A stretch of 18,835 bases of DNA, from positions 1 to 18,835 of the forward strand of contig CAUUCY010000034.1 in assembly GCA_963543835.1 (NCBI GenBank), written 5' to 3'. Positions 7,517 to 14,630 of this stretch are shown here, in pieces. A model generated the notes under the pieces. It ran no database searches. It was not told where the DNA came from and saw only the letters and a list, made by a program, of their open reading frames with translations. The translations under genes were made by a program, and so were the position numbers. The stretch is from Cryptobacteroides sp963543835 (GTDB lineage Bacteria; Bacteroidota; Bacteroidia; Bacteroidales; UBA932). The first letter of the stretch is position 1. Each line of letters opens with the position of its first letter.

Positions 7517-9262
7517 ATGAAAAAGATAATTTTTTATATATCCGTGATTCTCGGCTTCACGGTGACATCCTGCCACAAACCGGAATTTATAAAATCCAAT
7601 ATAACAGGTCAGGGGATAAGTAGTCTTACTGCAATAATCACTACCGGCAGGTACACGAACATGGAACTTGCAAAGTTCTCTCTCAGTGAGGAAATGTACA
7701 AAAGCGACACTTGGACGATAGAACTGCCATGGTACTATCCGGAAAGCTCGGACGATGAAACAATGGCATATCTGACTTCACTTAAGATTCAGGCGGAGAT
7801 TCTCCCCAACTTCAGACTGGAGCCGGGGCTCGGAATACTCGATCTTACCGAGGACAATGTCTTTACTCTGACAGAGCCTTCGGGACAAAGCCGCAGGATA
7901 ATAATAAAAGGGGAAAGGGTACATTCCTCCAAGGCTTCCATCGTATCGTTTTCAATAGACAATATGGTGATTAACGGAATCGTGTACGAGAAAAGGAAAG
8001 AAATCCTCATCCCTTACACAGGCGATCTGTCAGGCTCTGTAATCAGCGCGCAAGTCTCCGCACATTCAAAGCTTACGCACATAGGCGATTACAGATATGT
8101 GCCCGGCAAACAATACAATATCGCAGACGGCACAAAAATCAAAGTTCTCGCAGACGACCAAAAGTCCGTTACGGAATACACCCTGAAACAGGGAGAGCCG
8201 GAAACGATAGATTACGGTCTCAATCCTAAATCCGTACATCCTTTGTTTACGATAGACCCGACAACGCTCTACGGATTCCCTGCCTACACGGAGCTTTCTT
8301 TCGTGTCTCTGGCATCCGCGGACGGTTATCTGGTGGTTTGTCTGGGGAACGGGACGACTCCAATGACCATGAACCGCTTCAGCGGAGAGAAAAAAGGAGA
8401 AATAGTTCTTGGGACTGCAGTGGCGGATGTGATAAGTAACGACGAAAAGGAAAATCTCCTGATTGCAAACAAGGCAAAGGGAGGAGCGGACGCAGAAGTC
8501 GTCAATATTTACAGGACCAAATCCGTGAAGACCGCCCCAAGCCTGTTCTACTCTTTCGCCAATCCTGCTTCAGAGCCTATAGGACACAGAATGAAAGTGC
8601 TCGGTGACATAGACAAGAACGCTGTAATAGTATTCACGGCAGAGGGTATAGACGGAGTGACCACGACAGCAAAAGCCGTTGTTCTCACTGTGACAGACGG
8701 GGCTGTCAACAAGGTCGAAACCAAGGACTTCTCTTCCTGCGTTGCGGGATGGGGCTCCGCTCCTGTGGGACACGCTACCGTTATTCCGGCTTCACTCAAG
8801 CCCGAAGCAGACGGATACTTCCTCGACTACTATGAAGGAAACGTAGATCCCGCCATATCCGGAGACGCAGAGAATTATCTGCTTCACTACATTGACGGCA
8901 AGGGAAAGGACAATTGGATTGCACACATAGGGAATTGGGGAAACAATCCTAACTGCCTTGACATAAAGACCTTTAACGGAGCAAGATACATGGCTCATTT
9001 CGTTGTCAGCCATTTCCCGCAATGGGGAATAAGTCCACGGGTATATCTGTATGAAGCCACGGAGCCGTCCTCCGCATCATTGATATTCTCCAACACAAGC
9101 ATCAAAGCCTATCAGGTGGGAAGCAACTCAAGCACCGGAGCCGCAGGAGATGTCATACTCTGCCCTACCGCCGACGGATACAGAATTTACATGTACTTCT
9201 ACGACTACCATTGCCAGAGTATAGGAGCGTATGTCGCGGATTGTATCAAAATAGAAGAATGA
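7517..9262 (+). CDS. Surface glycan-binding-type lipoprotein, Ig-like N-terminus and propeller-like C-terminus
   Basis: A 581-residue lipoprotein (Cys19 after FTVTS) in the SusE/SusF-like position right after SusD. Residues about 25-230 look like two Ig-like beta-sandwich units; the second ends with the pattern TKIKVLADDQKSVTEYTLKQ seen in Bacteroidales Ig-like domains of the DUF5018 type, a tentative family name. Residues about 240-581 contain repeated beta-strand blades and read like a propeller. This C-terminal part is recognisably related to that of the BACON lipoprotein at 11695-13374: VISNDEKENLLI against VITNDDAGNLII, and SHFPQWG against TFFPQYG. No catalytic motif is seen. I infer a role in capturing glycan at the cell surface. 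An upstream ATG at 7505 overlaps the SusD stop; 7517 gives a cleaner signal peptide (MKKIIFYIS) and sits 2 bases after that stop. Confidence 0.75.
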   Translation: MKKIIFYISVILGFTVTSCHKPEFIKSNITGQGISSLTAIITTGRYTNMELAKFSLSEEMYKSDTWTIELPWYYPESSDDETMAYLTSLKIQAEILPNFRLEPGLGILDLTEDNVFTLTEPSGQSRRIIIKGERVHSSKASIVSFSIDNMVINGIVYEKRKEILIPYTGDLSGSVISAQVSAHSKLTHIGDYRYVPGKQYNIADGTKIKVLADDQKSVTEYTLKQGEPETIDYGLNPKSVHPLFTIDPTTLYGFPAYTELSFVSLASADGYLVVCLGNGTTPMTMNRFSGEKKGEIVLGTAVADVISNDEKENLLIANKAKGGADAEVVNIYRTKSVKTAPSLFYSFANPASEPIGHRMKVLGDIDKNAVIVFTAEGIDGVTTTAKAVVLTVTDGAVNKVETKDFSSCVAGWGSAPVGHATVIPASLKPEADGYFLDYYEGNVDPAISGDAENYLLHYIDGKGKDNWIAHIGNWGNNPNCLDIKTFNGARYMAHFVVSHFPQWGISPRVYLYEATEPSSASLIFSNTSIKAYQVGSNSSTGAAGDVILCPTADGYRIYMYFYDYHCQSIGAYVADCIKIEE

Positions 9263-9263
9263 T

Positions 9264-10277
9264 ATGAAAAGGTTTTTTGTCTTATTTTCCATATCGGTTT
9301 TAGCGATAAGCTGTATGGCTTGCTCAGTAAAGCAAGACAGCCTTCCGTCCTGGCCCTGGGAAGACCCGGACAAGGATGACGAACCATGGACCGAAGTAAG
9401 TTCCGAATACGGCGGGCTTCCGGAGTATGTAAAGATTTTCAAGTCTCCGGAAAAATTGCAGGGCACAAAAGCCCTTGCATATATAGCGACAGTGGATATG
9501 AGCAAGGCAGGCTTCAATGTCTGGGGGCTTGACGATCCCGAAATAGACGGAACGGAAGAGTCCCTTAAAACTCCTGCAGGAGTATATAAAGACAAAAATG
9601 CCGCAATAGTAATCAACGGAGGCTATTTCTATTCTGACGGAGGGAAAAACTATCCGGCAAGTCTGGCAGTAAACGAGGGGAAACTTCTCTCCTACAACAT
9701 AAATTACTGTTCGGACGATTGGGTCAAAATCTACTATCCTACACGTGCGGCATTCATTCAGCATACGGACGGGACAATCGAGGCGTCATGGACCTACTAC
9801 ACTTCTTCGGGTAAGCATTTCGTATATGACCAGCCTGCGAGAAATTCCATGGAGGGGACTCCGCTTGCTGTCCCTTCGGAGACTTTCCCTTCCGAAGCAA
9901 GAATATTTGAGGCGAAAAATGCCATAGGCGGCGGTCCTGTCCTCATCAAGAACGGAGAGTTGAAAAACACTTTCCTGTATGAGTGCTTCAAAGCGGAAAA
10001 GGATGTTCAATGTGCCGTTCCCGCACCGCGCACGGCAATAGGCGTGACAAAAGACAATCTCCTTGTCCTTTTCGTGTGCGAAGGCCGCGGAATGACAGAG
10101 GGAGTAAAAGGGCTCACTACCGAACAGGTGGGCAAGGCTCTTCTGCAATTCGGGTGCATAGACGCAATAAATCTTGACGGAGGAGGCTCTTCCTGCATGC
10201 TTGTAGGAGGGAAGGAAACAATAAAGCCTTCTGACGGTGCCCAGCGCTATGTCGGAAGTTGTGTATATATCAAATGA
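9264..10277 (+). CDS. Phosphodiester glycosidase (NAGPA/DUF2233 domain) lipoprotein
   Basis: A 337-residue lipoprotein (signal MKRFFVLFSISVLAIS, likely lipidated Cys17, or Cys20). After an acidic, Trp-rich tether with PSWPWEDP (28-35) comes the NAGPA domain (about 65-335). Its conserved motifs are all present: INGGYF (117-122), GGGPVLIKNG (222-231), PRTAIG (255-260) and LDGGGSS (304-310). The family includes the human mannose-6-phosphate uncovering enzyme, which removes alpha-GlcNAc from a GlcNAc-1-phosphodiester, and the structurally known Bacteroides protein BACOVA_00430. Expected reaction: cleavage of the sugar-phosphate glycosidic bond in a sugar-1-phosphodiester. It starts one base after the previous gene and overlaps the next by 4 bases (ATGA), so it is tightly coupled in the operon. 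It suggests that the target glycan carries phosphodiester-linked N-acetylhexosamine. Some bacterial DUF2233 proteins have other, unproven roles. Confidence 0.9.
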   Translation: MKRFFVLFSISVLAISCMACSVKQDSLPSWPWEDPDKDDEPWTEVSSEYGGLPEYVKIFKSPEKLQGTKALAYIATVDMSKAGFNVWGLDDPEIDGTEESLKTPAGVYKDKNAAIVINGGYFYSDGGKNYPASLAVNEGKLLSYNINYCSDDWVKIYYPTRAAFIQHTDGTIEASWTYYTSSGKHFVYDQPARNSMEGTPLAVPSETFPSEARIFEAKNAIGGGPVLIKNGELKNTFLYECFKAEKDVQCAVPAPRTAIGVTKDNLLVLFVCEGRGMTEGVKGLTTEQVGKALLQFGCIDAINLDGGGSSCMLVGGKETIKPSDGAQRYVGSCVYIK

Positions 10278-11668
10278 AAATGAAAGTCAGTACAATAATT
10301 CTATTTACAAGCCTGGTGCTTGCCACAAGCTGCGCCAGGAAGGAGAATCCCATCCCCGAATGGCCATGGACGGACCCGAAGGAGAAGCCCGACCCCAAAC
10401 CGGAAACACCTCCGGTGGAAAAAGATGCAAAAGCCCGTTATATCTGGATCGATGCATCCGCCAACTTCTACTATTATGCCAACAGTAAATCCACTATCGC
10501 GAAAGAGCTGAAAAAGCTCAAGGAATGCGGATTCACGGATATAATAGTTGATGTCAGGCCAACAGAGGGGACCGTTCTTTTCGACTCCAAAAAAGCGCCT
10601 AAAACAAAGCGACTCGCAGCGTGGCTGAAATCTTCCTACCAATTTATAAACAGAACGGAGACCTGGGATTATCTTCAGGCTTTCATTGACGAAGGACATG
10701 CTCAAGGTCTGAAAGTGAATGCCGCCATAAACACTTTTGTCGGAGGTTACGGCGGATATTACGGACTGGAAAGCGAAGGTCCTATCTTTTCCGGGGAAAT
10801 TCCGGGCTCATGGGCGACTGTCCAGAACACCGAAGATGGTCTTAAAAGCAGTTTCTATCCGGGAGTACAGGGTACGGTTTTCCTTAATCCTGCCAATGAT
10901 AAGGTGCAGGAATATATGCTTGCAATCATCAAAGAGCTGGCAGGATACAAACTCGACGGAATCATACTCGACCGCTGTCGTTTCGATGATTCTTCCCTCA
11001 AAAGCGATTTTTCGGACGAAACAAAGGCAAAATTTGAGGAGTATTTAGGGAAAGCGGCTTCAAGATGGCCTGTTTTCGACAAAGGGGCAAGCGAATTGCC
11101 TTCGGTGCTGACAGAGGAGCAGAAAAGCTGGCTTGCATTCAGGGCTAAAGTAATACACGACTTCGTGGAAAAGGCAGCTGCAAGCGTACATTCCGTAAAT
11201 GCCCAAATGCGCTTCGGCTGCTATGTCGGAGCATGGTACTCTTCCTACTATTTCTCGGGAGTGAATTGGGCGAGCCCCAAATATCTGACCCACAAATTCT
11301 ACCCGAAATGGGCAAACGAGGACTATCACAACTACGGTTACGCCGACCATTGCGACTTCATGATGCTCGGTTGTTATGCCGGGGCAAAAAAGATCTACGG
11401 CTCGGGAGAATGGACCATGGAAGGCTTTTGCAAACAGGGGAAGACCCTGCTCGCAGGCGACACGGTGTTTGCCGGAGGTCCTGACATAGGAAATGCAAGC
11501 GGCTTTGAAAATGGAGGATGCGAAAAGATAATACCGAATACCGTGGACGCCTGCATAAACAATGCTGACGGATATTTCGTATTCGACCTTTGCCATATCC
11601 GCATGTATGACTATTGGGACAGCTTTAAAAAAGCATTCGAAAATTACTTGAATTCTCTAAAAAAATAA
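10274..11668 (+). CDS. GHL10-type (glycosyl hydrolase-like 10) TIM-barrel lipoprotein
   Basis: A 464-residue lipoprotein: signal MKMKVSTIILFTSLVLATSC with lipidated Cys20, then a Pro/Lys/Glu-rich tether containing PEWPWTDP (about 28-35), nearly the same as in the preceding NAGPA protein. The body resembles GHL10 (family 10 glycosylhydrolase, PF02638) TIM barrels. GFTDIIVDVRPTEG (about 86-99) is an early beta strand, LNPANDKVQEYML precedes DGIILDRCRFDD (about 228-239), the usual site of the acidic loop, and CDFMMLGCY is a late strand. Members are thought to cleave glycans, but activity is established for few, so substrate is open. I chose the ATG at 10274, which overlaps the previous stop as ATGA. 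Upstream (10259) and downstream (10280) ATGs exist; the signal peptide fits 10274 or 10280. It may be an endo-acting enzyme opening the backbone at the surface. Confidence 0.8.
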   Translation: MKMKVSTIILFTSLVLATSCARKENPIPEWPWTDPKEKPDPKPETPPVEKDAKARYIWIDASANFYYYANSKSTIAKELKKLKECGFTDIIVDVRPTEGTVLFDSKKAPKTKRLAAWLKSSYQFINRTETWDYLQAFIDEGHAQGLKVNAAINTFVGGYGGYYGLESEGPIFSGEIPGSWATVQNTEDGLKSSFYPGVQGTVFLNPANDKVQEYMLAIIKELAGYKLDGIILDRCRFDDSSLKSDFSDETKAKFEEYLGKAASRWPVFDKGASELPSVLTEEQKSWLAFRAKVIHDFVEKAAASVHSVNAQMRFGCYVGAWYSSYYFSGVNWASPKYLTHKFYPKWANEDYHNYGYADHCDFMMLGCYAGAKKIYGSGEWTMEGFCKQGKTLLAGDTVFAGGPDIGNASGFENGGCEKIIPNTVDACINNADGYFVFDLCHIRMYDYWDSFKKAFENYLNSLKK

Positions 11669-11694
11669 TATCAACCACTTAACACTTTTTTATT

Positions 11695-13374
11695 ATGAAA
11701 AAATCATTATTGATTCTCTGCTCGGCAGCCCTGGCATTTGCCGGCTGTACTGAGAAAGCCAAGGTTGAGGATTCCCTCACATTGAAGCCGGACAGCCCTG
11801 CTTCCTTGACTGTCCCTAAAGATGGGCAGATTGTAAATGTGGAGTTCAAATCCACCCTTGCGTGGACAGCCTCTGTGGACGTTGAGGAGGATGTTGCCAC
11901 CGTCAGCCCCAAATCCGGGGAAGCAAGTCCGAAAGACGCTTTCAGCAAGGTCAAGGTTTCCGTCATGAAAAACGGAACGACTGCCGACCGCGTCATAAAG
12001 CTCACAATCAAATCCGAGGGTCTGCCTCCTGTGACAGTTGCTATCAATCAGGAAAGCCAATGGCATCTGAAAGCAAGCGAAGGGTCATTGAGCATAGGCA
12101 AAGACGGCGGAGAACTGTCTTTCACCATAGATGCGAATGTGCCTTTTGAAATGAAGACCTACGAAGAGTTCAACAAATGGTCTGAAGTAAAGAATGACGG
12201 CAACAAATACACTATCACCGTCAAGCCTAACAACAGCTACAATGAAAGACAAGGCTACATCAAGTTCACCACCACTCAGCAAGGATTCACCGAGCCTGTT
12301 GAGACCGCGTCCGGAACAGTTGACCAGCCTGTAACAATCAGAGTTCACTTCAAACAGGAGTGCCTGAAGTCTCTCAACTACTCCATTGACATTCATAACA
12401 TGGAGTTCGGCAATACCGTGCTTTCTGAAGCTATTTACAACGGCAAGCACTATGTCTGCGACGGGAGTGTCATATACGAAATCAACCCTGCCGACGGGAA
12501 ATATGCAAAAGTCGAACTCGGAGGAAAAGATTTCAAGCAAAAAGTCATTACAAACGATGATGCGGGGAACCTGATAATCTGCAACCATTCCGCATACGAA
12601 AACAGTGCTTATATACAGGATTTCATGATGAATGTTGTAAATAAGGACGGAGAAAAGAATGTAATAAATGTTCCGGCATGGACCGTAGGAGGTCCTGCGG
12701 GAGCTCGTATATGCGTACGCGGAGATGCGACAAAGAACGCGCTGGTGACTGTCCCGGTAGAAGGAATCGAAGAAATAACAATGAGCAAGACCATCTCTTA
12801 CTGGACAATAAAAGACGGTGTGGCGGGAGCTCTCACAAAACTTGAAGTGAACGGTATGACAGCGTCTTGGAAAACAGATAACTGGAACACCTACCCTAAC
12901 AACTTTGTTTCCATCGCATCAATAGGACTCACAGCCGATGAAGGCTTCATCGTCAGCGGAGCATACGAGGGGAACAATATATACAAAGTGGACGGTAAGG
13001 GAAACGCTACCCTGCTCTTCAAGCCTGATGCCGAGCAGTCCGGCAACTACGCTTATCAGACCATCGATGTGCGTAAAATCGGAGACAAACCTTATCTTGT
13101 ATCGCTTGCAAGCACATTCTTCCCTCAATACGGGCTTCCTCCTGTAATCTCTATCGTAGATCTTGAAAATGTGACCCTGGGGAATGTAATACACGATGCT
13201 GCAATCATCAACAAGGCGGCAACAACATTCTTCAAAAAAGACGGCGATGCATCGGAAGGTCCTGCATCGGATGTCAAACTCTATAATGACAACGGTAAAG
13301 TCGGCATTGCACTTGTCGACCTCAACGGAAGGTGTGTAGAGAGTTACACTTTCGACCCTTCTGTCTTAAAATAA
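11695..13374 (+). CDS. BACON-domain surface lipoprotein with propeller-like C-terminus
   Basis: A 559-residue lipoprotein (lipobox AFAGC, Cys18). Residues about 27-120 form a BACON-type domain with the expected W (STLAWTAS, 54-61), a following SPKSGEAS turn and closing VAINQES. Residues about 123-222 look like a second, diverged unit of the same kind. BACON domains are carbohydrate- or mucin-associated Ig-like modules of Bacteroidetes. The rest (about 225-559) is beta-rich, probably a propeller, and parallels the lipoprotein at 7517-9262 (VITNDDAGNLII, RGDATKNA, FFPQYG, EGPASDV). No catalytic residues are apparent. It is the last gene of the operon, 26 bases after the GHL10 gene and followed by a strong terminator. 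Likely role: a second surface glycan-binding protein, perhaps recognising another part of the polymer. The function is inferred from domains and position. Confidence 0.78.
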   Translation: MKKSLLILCSAALAFAGCTEKAKVEDSLTLKPDSPASLTVPKDGQIVNVEFKSTLAWTASVDVEEDVATVSPKSGEASPKDAFSKVKVSVMKNGTTADRVIKLTIKSEGLPPVTVAINQESQWHLKASEGSLSIGKDGGELSFTIDANVPFEMKTYEEFNKWSEVKNDGNKYTITVKPNNSYNERQGYIKFTTTQQGFTEPVETASGTVDQPVTIRVHFKQECLKSLNYSIDIHNMEFGNTVLSEAIYNGKHYVCDGSVIYEINPADGKYAKVELGGKDFKQKVITNDDAGNLIICNHSAYENSAYIQDFMMNVVNKDGEKNVINVPAWTVGGPAGARICVRGDATKNALVTVPVEGIEEITMSKTISYWTIKDGVAGALTKLEVNGMTASWKTDNWNTYPNNFVSIASIGLTADEGFIVSGAYEGNNIYKVDGKGNATLLFKPDAEQSGNYAYQTIDVRKIGDKPYLVSLASTFFPQYGLPPVISIVDLENVTLGNVIHDAAIINKAATTFFKKDGDASEGPASDVKLYNDNGKVGIALVDLNGRCVESYTFDPSVLK

Positions 13375-13392
13375 TCAGTAAGTAGCTTTTTT

Positions 13393-13432
13393 AGAGGGCG
13401 CAGACTGACGCTCTGCGCCCTCTTTTTATTTT
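13393..13432 (+). terminator. Strong intrinsic terminator after the first operon
   Basis: Perfect 12-bp inverted repeat, AGAGGGCGCAGA (13393-13404) and its complement (13412-13423), with a 7-base loop, followed by TTTTATTTT. A T-run also precedes the stem (13387-13392). It separates the SusC/SusD operon from the DUF4434/MFS/GH20 operon. Confidence 0.93.
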
Positions 13433-13457
13433 CAATCAGCGGCATTTCTTTTCTAAA

Positions 13458-13480
13458 GCAAAGAATTTTTGCCATCTTTA
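13458..13480 (+). promoter_or_regulatory. Possible operator and promoter of the second operon
   Basis: GCAAA (13458-13462) and TTTGC (13468-13472) form a perfect inverted repeat with a 5-base spacer. It directly adjoins CATCTTTA (13473-13480), a partial match to the -7 element TAnnTTTG; no clear -33 is seen. The gene starts at 13514, giving a leader of about 27 bases. The arms share TTTGC/GCAAA with the putative ROK sites near 1341-1445 but in the opposite arrangement. Confidence 0.3.
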
Positions 13481-13513
13481 CGCAAGAAAGACATATTTAA
13501 AAAAACAGATAAA

Positions 13514-14626
13514 ATGGAAAGCAGAAGAGATTTCCTCAAGAGAACAGCGTTGGCGACAGGTGCGCTTGCCCTTACACCCGCCATTTCAGGATGCGGCGAG
13601 TCCGGCGGCTCCGGGCACAGCAAGTCGGGAGAAGACCTCAGACTTAGCGCGGACAAAAGTATAAAAAGCAATTTGATAGTTCCAAAAGGAAATGCGCTTC
13701 CCATAACAGGTACCTTTCTGGATGAAATCTCCCACGACATACCACATCAGAACTGGGGAGAAAAGGAATGGGATCTCGACTTCAAATATATGAAGCAAAT
13801 GGGCATAGACACCGTGATAGACATAAGATGCGGATATAGGAAATTCATCACCTACCCTTCTCCCTATCTTCTGAAAAAGGGCTGTTATATGCCTTCCGTG
13901 GACCTTATAGATATGTTCTGCCGGCTTGCGCAGAAGTATGGAATGAAATTCATGCTCGGACTCTACGACTCCGGGAAATACTGGGATACGGGAGATATGA
14001 GTCATGAGGTGGAGGCAAACAAATACGTCATAGACGAAATATGGGAGCGCTACGGAAGCAAATACAAGAGTTTCGGCGGCTGGTATATAAGCGGGGAAAT
14101 CAGTCGCGCCACAAAAGGGGCGATAGAGTCTTTCCGCACCATGGGGCGCCAATGCAAAGAAATCTCCGGAGGCTTGCCTACATTCATAAGCCCTTGGATA
14201 GACGGCAAGAAAGCCGTCATGGGAACGGGTAAGATGACCAATGAACAGGCGGTTTCCGTGGCTCAACACGAAAGGGAGTGGGATGAGATATTCGACGGCA
14301 TACACGAGTTCGTCGATGCCTGCGCATTCCAGGACGGACACATAGACTATGACGAGCTGGATGCCTTCTTCAGCGTGAACAAGAAACTCGCAGACAAATA
14401 CGGCATGAAGTGCTGGACCAACGCGGAATCGTTCGACCGCGACATGCCGATAAATTTCCTGCCCATAAAGTTCGACAAACTACGCCTGAAGCTGGAAGCG
14501 GCAAAGCGTTGCGCCTACGACAAGGCGATAACTTTCGAGTTTTCTCATTTTATGAGTCCTCAGTCGGCGTACATGCAGGCAGGGCATTTATATGACAGAT
14601 ATATGGAATACTTTGACAAAAAATAA
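13514..14626 (+). CDS. DUF4434-like TIM-barrel lipoprotein with Tat signal
   Basis: A 370-residue protein beginning MESRRDFLKRT, a twin-arginine signal (RR at 4-5), with a lipobox AISGC (Cys27), so it is probably a Tat-exported lipoprotein. The other lipoproteins here have Sec signals. From about residue 62 it resembles DUF4434 glycosidase-like TIM barrels: ITGTFLDEI (64-72), WDLDFKYMKQMGIDTVI (86-102), GMKFMLGLYDSG (143-154), WYISGEISR (190-198) and CWTNAESFD (300-308). Glu195 and Glu305 lie at strand ends in the manner of the acid/base and nucleophile of clan GH-A enzymes; this role is my inference. An in-frame ATG at 13469 would add 15 residues ahead of the Tat motif, so I prefer 13514. 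It is first in an operon with the MFS carrier (next ATG 4 bases on) and GH20. Substrate unknown. Confidence 0.7.
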   Translation: MESRRDFLKRTALATGALALTPAISGCGESGGSGHSKSGEDLRLSADKSIKSNLIVPKGNALPITGTFLDEISHDIPHQNWGEKEWDLDFKYMKQMGIDTVIDIRCGYRKFITYPSPYLLKKGCYMPSVDLIDMFCRLAQKYGMKFMLGLYDSGKYWDTGDMSHEVEANKYVIDEIWERYGSKYKSFGGWYISGEISRATKGAIESFRTMGRQCKEISGGLPTFISPWIDGKKAVMGTGKMTNEQAVSVAQHEREWDEIFDGIHEFVDACAFQDGHIDYDELDAFFSVNKKLADKYGMKCWTNAESFDRDMPINFLPIKFDKLRLKLEAAKRCAYDKAITFEFSHFMSPQSAYMQAGHLYDRYMEYFDKK

Positions 14627-14630
14627 TTGT

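Noticed and set aside
13586..14341. A 251-codon open frame on the minus strand inside the DUF4434-like gene
   Set aside because: It shows no signal peptide, no domain and an odd composition. The plus-strand frame has a Tat signal and TIM-barrel motifs.
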